Shown in pieces: positions 22,510-35,283 of a stretch of DNA of 64,000 bases. The DNA lies in NCBI GenBank assembly GCA_009192285.1, contig WBVU01000009.1:248001-312000 (forward strand), written 5' to 3'. This stretch comes from Morchella semilibera. Taxonomy: Eukaryota; Ascomycota; Pezizomycetes; Pezizales; Morchellaceae. The translations under genes were made by a program, and so were the position numbers. The notes beneath the pieces were generated by a model, which worked only from the letters and a program-made list of their open reading frames with translations, had not been told where the DNA came from and did not search any database. Position 1 is the first letter of the stretch. Every line of letters starts with the position of its first letter.

Positions 22510-25500
22510 TAGTTGCCTACATGTAACTTAATGTGTCATACTCGCAGTAGCACTAGGGCGGTCCCTTGTGCGGTCGCCGCTGTTGACCGCCTTATCTACC
22601 CCCGCCACAGCCACAAAACATCCTTGTGAAGACTCCACCTTCCCAGTTTACGGCTAACGCCTTCAAGCCTTTTCTCTTCCTGCACACATACGTCATTGGT
22701 ATCTCCATCTTGCCTTGAAACCTTCCCCCCCCCCACCCCCACAATAACACTGAGGGTCTCGGGTATTAGATGACACTTACAGAGGTACCGATATGCTTGA
22801 CCAGGCACTTTTGTTTCTTTTATCGATAAACAAGCAAATCTCTTGATGGGATACAAAGAGCGGGGTCCCCGCATCAAACTGGATATCCGAGAAATATTCC
22901 GGGTTCCCGGCCCGTACTTGTGCCAAAAGTACTGAAAAAAAAAAAAAAAAAAAACTATCGTGAATACAGCTACTATACTTACATGCAATTCACTAATGCC
23001 CTTATGGGAACCCGAGACCCAATGACCACAAGTAAGGACGCCGTCATAGATACAGTAGTACGTCGCACTTGTATCTCCACACGACAAACCTTTGAACACT
23101 TGGTCAATACTAATAACAACAAATCATTTAAAGCCAAATCATGGTTGACCGCGTATAGAGACCTCATTCGCCTTTGATCCCTAAGGGCAGCATCGGTCGG
23201 ACTGACGACCTGCCGAGTAATGATAAAGCAAATCTGCCTTCTGAAAATTCCATATGCTTCAAGAATACCCACGCTTCTACTCCATAATAATATCTGGGCA
23301 AATTTCTTCTCTTCCTCTGATATCAATGGTAATTCCTTTATTGTTATTCACGTGCAACTTGCCTTCCCCCCCCCTTTTTTTTTTTCTTCTTCAAAGTGCA
23401 GAAGCTAATACAAGCAAAAACTAGGAGAAGCATTCCAAGGTCACAGCGTATCAAACAAAAACTCGGCAGATGAAGATTTAAAGATACACATTTCTCAAGC
23501 CAAATTTATAACTTAATTCAATGGGTAGAGCGAAGTACTATATATGGTTAAACACCTTTAAACCGGCGAAAGATCGTCGATTTGGGGCAGATATGAAGAG
23601 GAAACTTTTCAAGCGGGGTAACTGGACACCACGGCTCTTAAAACGGCTCTTGACTACCCTCGATTTACGACGATTCGAAAAGCGTGTTGATGTCTGCTTT
23701 TTTGTTGTCAGGAGGTTTTTTTTTTTTTTTTCTCTTTGAGAGACCAGCATGAATATTTGTACTTGAATGACAAGACATCTGTTCCAAAGTCTTGAGATCT
23801 CAAACGGTGCCAGCGCCATTTGCATTTCAAGGAGCATATATGCACGAAGCCCGTGTTAACCCAGGTAAATTCTGTACAATGGCCCAGCCCTTCATATCTC
23901 ACACTTGTCGGTTCAAACAAGATACTAAGTATTAACATCTCAGTAAAAGTATAGGCACGACTGAACCGGAAAACACTTGATCTCATTCTCAACGGGCCGT
24001 TAATATTGATTGGAGGCCACTATTTAGTGGGTGGCTTCTATGTCCTGAAATTGGTCTTTATTGATGAGCAGTGTGATACAAAAGAAACTTTTTTCAAAAG
24101 TTGGGACAATGATCCATTGCGTCCCGATCCTTACATTCCAGGGGCTACTTCGATCGATGGGCCAATCTGGATCTCCCGCCGTTCAACATTTTATCCCGAA
24201 ACTTCTTCACTGGTTATACATGGTCTCGGCATACTTGAGCCTGGTATGTTTCCTTTTCATGTGCCGAGCTTTAAGATTTCCTTTTTTTGTACGGGGAAAA
24301 ACGTGCACTCACACGGGCGACGGCGCTGATCCCGGTTGGCTGACGGCTCATTTTTTAACGCAACTTAGACGCATGCGGCCTTTTAATTCGTTTTGATGTC
24401 TCATGTCAAGCGCTTACTGAAATGTCTTAAATTACACGCAATAAACGCCAACACGTGACTTAACTTCATGCGGGGGCTACGCCGATCATGCCGGCACTAG
24501 TCCGAGTAATGGGTGAGAGTTTTCTTCTTGCAGCTGATAATATTCCCGTATGTCTACGGCATATCCAGCTCTCCGCACAAGAAGATAGCAATTCCCGATT
24601 CAGAAAGAACAACTCAGCAAAAGTGAAGTTTTCTAACGTTCGGCAAGAGACGTCCCTGACTAGAATTCAAGATTCTCCCCACAAGGGCCCGTACAAACTC
24701 TTCGTATCATGGAGGAGCGGCATATGAAGGAGCGGTCTATGGATTACGGTTTTTACCTTGACTATCTAGCGTATACAAAGATTCATATGGGATGCAGCAG
24801 CATACGAACATCTACATCAATTCCGGGAACCGGCATATTTTGGCATATTCACAAGATTACCTTAAGCTATAAGAAGGTATACTACAGAACTCCCGATACT
24901 ATAAGCCCTTAATAATTTTTCATGCCCTTAGGGCTATGATGACCTCTTGCTTCCCGGGATGTACTCAGTGCCAGGAGGATACCCCCTAAGATCTCCCATC
25001 ATCCAAACAATAATCCTAACAGTGTTGTATGTAGAAGTGTCCAAACGACACCTCCATTCGACCGACACATGTTTCCGGTCTAGGAACAAGGGGGTATCTT
25101 AACTTAATTTTATTCTCCTTCAATCTCTTGCAATTGCGTTGGAAATATGGCCTATCGCACAACAACCTTTGCTAACGTCTATCGGCTCTTGATGAGCTGG
25201 AGTACTGGTATGGAGTGGCTAATGATGAGGTTTCTAGTTCCAAAAGTGATAGTATTGTGGGTACGGATTTCGCAAACCCTCTCACTGTTAATTATCTGGT
25301 GGAGGATAAGCGGACGAAAAATAAAAAATTACAATTTGCAGGCAGGTATATCATCTCTAAGCCAATGCCCCACGTTCCAGAGTTGCGCCGATTGCACTTC
25401 TTTCCCCATCAAAACCCCGGTACCCAAAAGATTATCCATGCATGCAACACCCCGGAATTTAGAGTATAAAGCGGAAATTTCGAGACCGACTCTATCTCGG

Positions 25501-26617
25501 CTTGTCATTTCGGATTTTGCTCAAAGCTGAGACTAGGTAAATTGTTATTCCCTCTAGAAGTTTGAACGAGTTCAACAAAAAAATGTCGAATGCTCTGCCC
25601 GTGGTTTTCGCAAGACCTATCGACACTGTTATTAAAAGATTAACCAGGTGTACGATCTGGGTTAAATAGTCCTGGGATACGAAGGGCATTGGGTTCTAGT
25701 ATATGCTTGCCGTACGTACCTTTTGACAACTCGTGATTCTTTAGCACAAAACTAGCAAATATGGAGTCTGGGTAGCTGTGCTCTTTTCTCCGCGAGAGGC
25801 GGAATCAGTTCTTTGCAGTCGTTAAAAGGGTAAGGTAAACACTCGGTTACCTTACCTGGCAATCGAAGAATGGTCTTGAGTCTGGCTCAGAGATACCATC
25901 GCTAGGTAATGTTTGTAAAGGTCCCAATTTGTTGCGCCAGTGCCATATAGATAGGCTTTCGCATTAATTCGTTGAGAAGACATGTAGGTTCTGTATAAAA
26001 CCCTCATTGCTGTGATTAAAGGGCCCGAGGGACTTACTGGATGCACACGCAGTCAGCACGGATAGAACGGCCTGGATGTGGGAACTTCGGAACTATGAAA
26101 AGTGACTGAAGGGAAGAGAGGAAATGTTTATGACCGCACTTGAGCATGCATGTTGCTGTCATTCTTCAGTGCTACATATGACAAAAATTCTGATACCAGA
26201 GTTTAAATGTAGCAAAACATCATTGCAAGGCGCAACACAACATTTCTACAGCCGGTGATATCTCTTTCGAGGCTTGGTACAGAATACGGCTCGCCCGCGC
26301 CCCGGAAACAGGTCCCCGTTTCGCGCGAATGAACCTCTAATCCGGGTCCGAGGTTCTATTTGGGCTTGACAAAGTTTATCTGACTCTTTCTTTAGTGTGG
26401 CATATTATATTGGTAAGTTTTGGTATATATTGGTACTCTACACACTAAATAAGATCAATAATCAAACTTAATATAGCTATAGTACATACATGTACCCGAG
26501 GAACATACCATCCCATTAATTACGGTCACCAACAACTCTCGCGCAGAACTTCTATCATAATACTCAGCAATCCACGCGTACCATTTACCTCCAAAATGAC
26601 CACTCAGGATAATCCGT

Positions 26618-26989
26618 GTGTCTGCAAAACAGTGCCCAACCGTTTCTACTGACAGAATAACCGATTGCTGGAGACAAGACTCTGAAGGACTGGGCGAGCT
26701 GCTCCGCAAGGTTTTCCGAAAACGACGATTCGATGTGCTTCTAGTGGGTGTTGTGCGGGATCAATTCCAATCTACCCTGATGTTCTTGGAGGCCTCTCGG
26801 AGGCTGCTAGTTATTCCGACAGCACCACATCACGGTATCCCAGTCGAGATTCCACTGCTGTCGCCCATTCATTGGCTCGCCGCTTATTCTGCATATTTTG
26901 ATCAATTCCGACATCCTCAACATCGGAACTTAGGGAAAATCACAGCAACTAAATATACCGGGCTAGAAGATAGTTGGGAGTCTCAATGA
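26618..26989 (+). CDS. Unassigned open frame, 123 aa
   Basis: An ATG-started frame with soluble, protein-like composition: GLGELLRKVFRKRRFDVLLV, then DQFQSTLMFLEASRRLLVIP and HWLAAYSAYFDQF. I recognise no family. The opposite strand between 26709 and 26455 is also open (KWYAWIAEYYDRSSARELL), so either strand, or neither, may be coding. It could be an exon of a larger gene or the remnant of one. Confidence 0.2.
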   Translation: MSAKQCPTVSTDRITDCWRQDSEGLGELLRKVFRKRRFDVLLVGVVRDQFQSTLMFLEASRRLLVIPTAPHHGIPVEIPLLSPIHWLAAYSAYFDQFRHPQHRNLGKITATKYTGLEDSWESQ

Positions 26990-29083
26990 CAAACAACAAG
27001 TATACGGTTATCGAGAATTTTCAGTGGATTTTTATTATCGTTACCAACATTATTCTCGTCATGGCGCTCGACCGGTCCCTTCGGTTATCTATCTATCTAT
27101 ACTTCTTCATACATGGTCCCTTCGGCTGCGCGATATAGAGGACATGCCCGAGGTTCCGATACATGTGTTTGATGGTACAAGAGCATTGGATCGGACCGAA
27201 AACCTACAAATGTATACCCCTGTCACATATTCTACGATAAGTTACATCACACAACTCAACCTTTTACTTCTTACTCTCACGCACCACGCTCAATCACTGC
27301 GTTGTTTTACGTCACTACATGTAGTTGCGTTAACGGCTACTTGCATGAGTTGGCCTGATTATAATCTGATTGCGTCACTATCGTGTTAACTCATATCCCC
27401 CCGAAATGAGAAGACCACGAGATCACATACATGCTTTGATTTTGTCTCCAATACTATCATTACCGGGTCCATTGAGGGAGGTCGATCCATCCACTTTCTG
27501 TCACAGATTTTCTAAAGAAAACATCTTTATCAACTCTCTTAATTTCTATCTGCAGCTAGCCATTCTTACACGTACTTAAGATAGTACACATGCAAAGAAT
27601 CATGGGTGAGGCCGACTATACCAACAGACATACGCCTCACGTGCATATCCAATGCCCCCCACTCATTTCCACACGAAAGATTGAATTACATTCGCCTACG
27701 GATATAATTTTAAACCACGGATCCGATTAATTTAATTTTAGGTTCCACTGCAGTCGTTCCTAGCTGCCCGGATTCATGATGGCAAATAATATAGTGATAT
27801 CTTTCCATCCGCGGTGTTTACGGGAGCTCAATCCTGCATATATCCATGAAAGCGGCGGTACGCAATCCATAGTATTTACCCTACCCCGCAGAAATTGATT
27901 GCACAAAACGGCATGATGGGTTATTGAGGCGAGAGCACGCCAGTAGCATTCATATTCGACAGCCTCCGGAACGTGTGCGCTTGGATATGCTTTCCTTTAA
28001 TCTACTCATGCAGTTTGTGTGTCGCACCAATTATTGGAGAAATGCTAAGAAACGTGCATGGTGATAGAGTGCGCATACTGAAGTAACTGATAGCCAGGGG
28101 ATCAGACTTCCACCCGTTGCAAATTCAACCATAAAAGAAAAACGGCGCTGTTAATAGATTGTAATCAAGCCTGAACTAATCTTGCATACGTTTACATGAA
28201 AATATATAGGCTAACCAAACTTAAATTTGAATAGTAGAAATAACAGTGTTAATTTAGAGTTCTTGAGTATACCTTAGTTTCCTGTTCTTTATAATTTAAT
28301 AATTCACACGGCAGATCGCCCATTCACTGCATTAAAGACAGGGGATCCAGGACACGTTTCGCTCTTCGATAAGCTCAGGTTGGTCTAGATACCATGAGGG
28401 TTCTGGTGCCAACATCTTCCCGACGCTGTTTATTTATACTGCATGATTGGTTAATTCCCAATGTGTGGTATCACTGAATATCAAGACTTCTGCAGTTGCC
28501 TAGCGAGGAGCGGGGCGAGCCAAACTCAGACGTCGCCGCATGATTGCGAACCGGTTTTCTGGATCTCCGCCCTCTGTTTGTTTATCACTGTCCAAATGCG
28601 TATCAGTTTCTATTTGGGCGTCATATGGAACGTGATTTAGGACTTGAGTTGCTGGATTCTGAACGTTTGACAAAGTAGATCATGTGAGGTACCATCCGAT
28701 ACATTCCACTCTTTGGTGATTTAAGGTTGGGAAGCTGTGTCCAAGCTTCTCCCCACTAGTTCCTTTGATATTTCATGACTGAATTATTGTCTTGAGCAAA
28801 ATACCAGCAGCTGATCGTCGAGTGGAAGCCGAACATATACCTACTTCGATCGCTGATCCATCTCCCCTCTCCTCTTCCACCCCGGCACGGTTCACTAGGC
28901 TTTTCTTGCGGGCGCAACTGCTAGAATTCTGGGCCGTATAGGGGCAGAGGCATTTTCTTTCCAGTAGCCAGAAACAGTACAAGTCAAAAGGACTTTGAAT
29001 CTTCTGCGTTAAAAGTCGTTCAGCTATTCCGTGCTTGTATCGTGGGTATCAGGGCCCATAAATCTGCAATATCAATTACAGAT

Positions 29084-29542
29084 ATGGCGGTTTCACACAC
29101 GAGAACATACTGGCAGTCACATCTGCAAGGTGGGTTCATCTTGCAGTTTTTTCTTAATATACTAATTATTATTCGGATGTTCTCCCACATCCCAACACAC
29201 TTTTGTCTGATCTTCAAGTTTCGTACTCTCTGAATAAACTATATATATGCTGACTTACCTTTTGGTGCCACAGAGCTATGCGCAACAAAATCCCTCCCGA
29301 GTCCTACTTACGAAGTCTTTGAACATAGCGGCGGGAGTATACCTATGGACCGTAGTCCTAGTAGTGCAGATACAGGGGGAAACGCGTCACCATCAGCAAC
29401 ACACTTTGGTCAATCATGGTATTCTTGCGTTGTTAGTGTAGGAGAGACAGATTATGAAACCAGCTATGTCTACAAAGCCGAAGAAAACGCTAAAGAAAGG
29501 GCCGCAAAAAAAGCGTTCGAGGCTCTGAATAATACCAACTAA
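29084..29542 (+). CDS. Small dsRNA-binding-domain-only protein, 2 exons, 104 aa
   Basis: Exon 1 (29084-29129, MAVSHTRTYWQSHLQ) and exon 2 (29274-29542) are joined by a 144-bp phase-1 intron. The product is a single dsRBD. Helix 1 is YWQSHLQELCATKSLPSPTYEV, the beta sheet includes FGQSWYSCVVSVGETDYETSY, and helix 2 is KAEENAKERAAKKAFEALNN, with the lysine and alanine pattern typical of dsRBDs. A roughly 20-residue Ser/Pro/Gly loop is inserted between beta strands 1 and 2. There is no catalytic domain, signal or membrane segment. Known dsRBD-only proteins act as Dicer or ADAR partners or as dsRNA sinks; that role here is inference. A second, divergent copy with the same exon layout lies about 3.2 kb downstream. 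Confidence 0.8.
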
Positions 29543-32500
29543 GGGCCTAGCAAGAGCAGAGTCTCTTTTCCAACACCTTCATTCCGCTGACAGGGCTGAA
29601 TTGTGGGGTAAGAGGGACAATTATGGCAACTTGCATGCGAGGGGTGTCTTCACTGTGCATAACACGGGAGATTGGAATGGATCTAAATGTACGAGACCTG
29701 GTTTTCTTTTTCTATTATCTCCTCCTCTTGGGTTAATTGGCGTTTCGTGCCTGGTGCGAATTTGATATATACGCCTCAGATCGATACTATCTCTCATTCC
29801 GTTTCTTCTATTTTGTTTCGTTTTGTTTCGGTATTTCCCTGGTTTAATCCCTTTTTTTCTTCTTTCGTTCTTTCCCCCTCCCCTTGCGTACGTATACTCC
29901 ATATATAACAGGGGGTAGAAGGAGGAGGGAAGCAGGGTACGATTTGATTTGGCTCGTCATATTTCATTTTATCTTAGCACTCGATGCATACATGAGCACG
30001 ACGAGTGGGTGACTAGAAATGGGGTTCGGAAAACCAATTACTACAATCCTTAAATCAGTCCCTTATACTAGATGCATGATGTAATATCAGTTATTTCTAG
30101 ATATTTTCTCTAGTTTAATCACTACAGTATCTCCATGTATTTCTTTTCAATTTCATCGACACCGTACCCTTTGATAGAGTAGAGAACATTGTAGATAGAT
30201 CGCTGCTTATCGTCCGGCGCTATCCCAACAACAGAAAACCTTTTTTTTTTCTCTCCTGGCCCTGCACTGCTGTTAGTACAGGTACGCGATCCGAAGGTAT
30301 TTGCACCCATTTCTCCTGGCCTTCTTGCTACATACATTATGATACATACATGTATTCGACCAGTCCATGTATATACTGGTTATGGACCAATCCTATATTT
30401 TTATTTTTTCGATTTTCATTTTTTTTTATAATAGACTTTCCTTAACAGGATATTCTTAGAGTTATCGCAAAGATCACTTGTTGCCCCTAAAGGCACCACA
30501 CGCCGCACAATCATACATCTATTCGTCAATTCTGGAGTGAGTGCGGACGAATTGCATTAGTTCTCCTACCCCTCCATGGATCCAGACGTCCTAGCTTGCA
30601 GCACATCTTCCGTGCAGACAACGAATCATATGTACCCCAGGAACCCCCCCCCGGATTCCTCCAGACTTCAACGTTAGCTCTTGCTCTCCAGTATCCTTCG
30701 ACAAGACACCCAAGATATCACAATCTCTCTAGACCCAGTCCAGTTTGCAAACGAACACCTGTTCACCAGCCCTCCTGCATGCTCCAAGCGCAACGAATCT
30801 GGTACGTTCACGTATGTGGGTGATCCTGACAAAGGTTCTGGACAGAATCTAGTGAAATTCACCCCCCTCCACTCCCCCCCATATGGCTTTCGTTGTCGTT
30901 TCCGGATGCAATAAATGGCAAGGGTGGCGGTTGGCGTTCAACCCCTGGCTCTTTTCATCAGGTCAATGATGCGAAAGGAAATCTTGGGTAAGACTCGATT
31001 TGCAAATCCCCGTTGTGCAAGCATTTTTTCTAGGTTCTAGTGCAATGTTGACGACTTCGTCGATCATCTCTACACTGCCTGCGCGCTTCTTCTTCCCCAC
31101 GTAGAGTAGAGCCTTGTTGTACATCTCTCCTTTTCGTGCAGGCAACTAAGTATGGGAGGAGGAAAAAAAAACGAACGGTCATCCATCATGCCAGCGCATC
31201 AGTGCATCCATCATCATCGTCTATTAATTTGTTTCTGCCTATATTGTCAATTAGAAGCTTCCATCTCAGATTCGATAATTATCTTTTTTTACCTCTTACA
31301 CATGGGACATAGAAAGGCTTCGGTAAGGCAACCGGTGGGTCCAATATGTAAAACATTCAATTTCGTTTCCCACATAGCTTACGGATACGCTGGCTATCCT
31401 CTGTTCCTGTCAACCCTTTGAGGCCCCCAAGCCTCCTTCCTCTTGAACAGAGACTTATCGAAATAACAACACAAACCATATCCACTCTGGGAAACCTTCG
31501 GCTACCCATGGGCCGTGGCATACAGCATATGCAATATGCTTGGTTCGAGGCGAAGGGGGAAGGTTGTGTTGATGCTGATGCGGTTCATACGTGCAATGCG
31601 GCAAGCATCATCGAACGAATCGATCACCACGCCCAGTACATTTGAGTTTCCCGCTTCAACACATATCTCTCTGGGGTATCAATCGCGAATATGTCCAACT
31701 GCTGGGCAAAGAGATAGTGATTTGTTAAGTCTACATCTGCAGCGTTGCACATAGGTGGGGAAGATGGATGCTCTTCTCTTCCTATCAGTTTCAATACTTC
31801 AGAATGTTTTTTTCGGAACAGTAAATTGCATATTGAGGTATTAGGAGCTGCCATTAGCGGACGACATGGCATGAGAAGGTTAGTGAGTCTCAATATCGCT
31901 ATCTCACCCGAGCTGTTTCTATGGTTTTCGTTTTAGTGTTGGTTACAGACATAAAAAAAATTCCTAGAACCTCTCTTTTTTTTTCTGAGACCTCCTCTCC
32001 CGCTTCCGCTGACGTAGAAAGGCAAAGCAAACGGGAAAGAGGCGTCACGAGTGAGATTTGCATACTACTGATGATAGGAAATCACAGGCCAGGATGGGAT
32101 GGAGAAGGAGAGGGGGGGGGGTTGTTGACACGATGGTGGCACACTGAGAAAACCACAAAGTATCATTCGATTAGATACCTCACACTTTCGACACATCAAC
32201 CTACTCGGCTCATCTCGCTTTCCCATTCGTCTTTGGGTTATTAATTTTTTTTTCCCTTCCCTTTTCCCGCCATCCAGCTCCCCACTATGATTGAGCTGGA
32301 TACGAGAGATTATCCCCCGCACATCTGACCAGTATAATACCGCTGCCATGTTCTCTCTGGATGAGGTAGAATGGCTACCCATCCCTCGCCCTGCTCTATT
32401 TTACCCCTCTAGAATTGATAATAGTTATCTATTCTACCATCGCCTTTTCAATACCCCGCAAACTGTTCCGAATCGCCCAAAACTCGAAAAAGGTCAATTT

Positions 32501-32725
32501 TCATACATCAAGTGTCCAAAGTGTCGATTGGCAGAAAGATATTGAGTTCCAGACTTGCCATCAATTGCGTTCATAAACCGCCTTGAAGGAGAGGGTCTTT
32601 GATTTGCGCTCTGAATCTCTTCAACTAAGACATCTTCGATTCCACCTCATAATAACCTCACATATTTGAATCGGCCCGGAGAATCTCCCAAGCGGTACCT
32701 TTAAGTCTTCAGTTCCACAACCGCA
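29543..32725. other. Gene-poor interval between the dsRBD genes
   Basis: No complete gene model. Minus-strand open stretches have protein-like composition (31893-31624 with LLFRKKHSEVLKLIGREEHP; 31145-30963 with YNKALLYVGKKKRAGSVEM; 30337-30122 ending SIYNVLYSIKGYGVDEIEKK) and might be exons of one unrecognised minus-strand gene or of a decayed one. I could not connect them with convincing splice sites. Confidence 0.4.
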
Positions 32726-33134
32726 ATGTACTATATCCTATATCTTTCAAGTATGTTCCTTATATCCCTTTGGACCCCTAGAATTATTTTTTCAAATCCA
32801 CCAGTACCAAGCATGTCGGCTGCATAAGCTTATTTATCTCCACCAATCTTCTCCCCAGCCCAAAAAACCTATATTGACGTTGTTTTCTCTAATAGGTCTT
32901 TGCCGACGTCGTCGCTGGTCGGACCCACACTACGAGTCCTACCAGTACCCCAACGGATTCACATGCACTGTGCGTGTCAATGGGCGAGAGTACCAGTCGC
33001 AATCGGTTCTTGACACTGAGGTCCTTGCACGCGAAGCTGCCGCGATGCGCGCTTATTTGTTTTGTCGGAACTTTTCCCTTAATGAGGGCAAGCAGCCTGG
33101 TCCCAACAGAATGGCTGCCGGGACGCCAGCATGA
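32726..33134 (+). CDS. Second small dsRBD-only protein, 2 exons, 87 aa
   Basis: Exon 1 (32726-32750, MYYILYLS) ends with a GTATGT donor in phase 1. Exon 2 (32896-33134) begins after TTTTCTCTAATAG, giving a 145-bp intron. The product reads SLCRRRRWSDPHYESYQYPNG, FTCTVRVNGREYQSQS, then VLDTEVLAREAAAMRAYLFC. This is the alpha-beta-beta-beta-alpha order of a dsRBD, including the AREAA motif at the start of the last helix. It has the same phase-1 intron before a Leu-Cys pair, almost the same intron length, and a similar size to the gene at 29084, so the two are probably ancient tandem duplicates. Exon 1 is short, so the exact start is less certain than the domain. Confidence 0.65.
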
Positions 33135-35283
33135 TCGACGGGAGCGAATCGTCGGTAATGGGAAACAGACACTGGATGGCCAAGGCTCAGCTCAGCGGGC
33201 AATCCCTTTCCCAAGAACCGTTGTTGTGTGGTTATGTAACTTGATCTGAATCGTGGGGAGCAGCCACTCACGGGTCGGGGTTTAACTGCGTGTTTCGTTG
33301 GGGTGCTTTTTCCGTTTTTCTTTTCTTTTTTTTCTTTTCATGACACTTATTACTTTGCTGCTTTTACGGTGTTGTGTCATTCTTTACCATGGGTTATGTA
33401 TGCATGGTCTTGGGTTTGGTTTTTATTTTTCCTTTCTTGCAAATCAAATATTTTGTTTGCGGCACCTTGGTTGGTTGACGCATCATCTGTTGCCTTAACA
33501 TCCTCATCTTATCGTCTTTTCCCGTGCATCATTCATTCACTCAGTGATAAGGTCCAAACCACAATTCCTACGAAAATGGGCCTCTTCTGGCTGTGATTGG
33601 AACAAGTGTACAAGGGGCTCATAAAGACTTCTATCGAGCCACCCCTAACCCTACAAGAGGAATGCAACCAACCCAAAACAAAAATAAATGCGTCTTGGTG
33701 ATACTATCAGGCGGTATGCAGGGATAGAAACACTTTAACTGAACGACGTCAAATGCACTTCCCTGGCGCTGTATTCGGAACATGTTAAATCACATGTCTT
33801 CGGAACTCCCAGTGTTATGAGTAGGTGTCGAGTGATGTTTCGTGATTCCAGATCACGTACGGCGGGAATAGCATGATATCCTGCCCCACTGGGGACCTAT
33901 AATTTTGATCGGTTAGGTCTCATACCTCCTAGTCTTGATTGAAAACTTAGGAAGATTTATAACCGTTAATATTATAAACCCACCGAATAACACGTTAGGT
34001 TAAGCCACACAAAACACATAGCTCCACACCTCCACCGTAATAACAAGTACATGTAGGTACATAAATACCTTATGTAGCTTTCATACTATGTCTTGTGGTT
34101 ATGTCGATATCAATGATTTGATGTCCTCCAAATGCATACACCGATACTCTTAGTACAATGATGCACAACTCATTCAGGGGTTGTGTTGGTCGAGGTGATA
34201 TTGTATTTTGGTTTTATGTTTCTATCAAGCCAAAATCTCCAATATACATGTATGCGCCTACAAAAAAAAACGAATTTCAATTATGGGTGTGCGGGGTGCA
34301 AGAACGGGGCGAAATCACAACGGAGTTTAGCGATGAATACAGAATGAAATCAGTATTTTAGGAATCGATACGGTATTCTTATCGCATTGATAGCGTATTG
34401 ACGGGAATACCATAGTGATCCCACCCCCCATTCCTGGTACTGCATGTAACTCTAATGTCGTCTATATACATACCACATGTGCACTTTCTTAAAAGTACAT
34501 GTAGTACATGGACATGTATCCTCCCCTAAATCATACCAGTACATGTACATGTAGTCTTCCCAGCTCTTCGCAAAGGTTATAACCTTGATATTAAATGTCC
34601 TCTATCGTATATTAAGGTATCTAACGAGTACATGTAGTTTTCACTTCATAACCAGCCAACCATAAAGACTACATGTAGGAGGTACATGTTTCCTGAATAC
34701 AACAGTTCACAGTCCTCTCCTAAAATGTTAACTAATGCAAAGACTACATGTGAAAAAAAAAGAGAAGATTCTAGCACAACTTTAACCACAAAATCACAGT
34801 ATCAGTCAAAACCCCTAGCACCCTAATACCTTTTATTGCTTGCCCGAGTGACAGGCGATGAATGTAGATGTATGTACCTGCCTGTATGTATTTGTGATCA
34901 TGGGGATATACCCGCACTGGAATCCAGTATATTGATAATCGGCTTACTCCGTTTCGGACCCTCGGCCACCGATTTGAACCGAGGCTCACATTCGCGATCG
35001 CGATCACGGGATCTCGAGAGTTAGACATCTTCACATGTCGGCGGTCTCACGATAAATCTTGGCGAGTTGGCTTCAGCCCGTTACATCACATGCGAAAATG
35101 AGACTCTTGGATTACTTACTTTTTTGTCTGAATTCTCCTCTTATTTCAACACTCCTTCCCTCCCCTCTCTGTTCACCTTCCCTCCTCCTCACCTTCTTCC
35201 TACTTTATTAAAAAATCCACAAGGACACTCTATAATAGCTCCCCCCCCAGCGAAACTTCAGCTTCATAACCAATCAACCAATC
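33135..35283. other. Intergenic with palindrome cluster and thiolase promoter
   Basis: No gene seen. TACATGTA is densest here (34048-34055, about 34239, 34495, two overlapping copies near 34541, 34628 and 34669). The right end is the thiolase promoter, with a pyrimidine-rich stretch (35130-35210) just before the leader. Confidence 0.6.
34960..34984. promoter_or_regulatory. Inverted CCTCGG/CCGAGG pair (FarA/FarB-type)
   Basis: CCTCGG at 34960-34965 and CCGAGG at 34979-34984 form an inverted pair with a 13-base spacer, 300 bp upstream of the thiolase ATG. In Aspergillus, the zinc-cluster regulators FarA/FarB act on fatty-acid and peroxisomal genes through this 6-base core. Position and gene content support the call, but no binding data are available. 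Confidence 0.55.

Larger units (their letters stand above)
21964..29083. other. 7-kb gene desert with decayed-looking frames
   Basis: The left edge is the polyubiquitin promoter and leader. Beyond it I find one MITE (22362-22509) and scattered open frames with protein-like composition but no family match, for example on the minus strand near 23326-22979 and on the plus strand near 25215-25469 and 26618-26989. No complete intron-exon model could be built. Long T/A tracts occur at 22933-22951 and 23718-23732. Confidence 0.55.

Noticed and set aside
22979-23326. Minus-strand frame with protein-like start (ISEEEKKFAQILLWSRS)
   Set aside because: No recognisable domain and no convincing exon partners; kept only as part of the gene-desert note.
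34940-34990. tRNA/SINE-like similarity between about 3130-3160 and 34948-34975 (shared TTCGGACCC and CACCGA)
   Set aside because: Only about 25 bases with several mismatches. The 34960 copy is better explained as a CCTCGG/CCGAGG regulatory pair.
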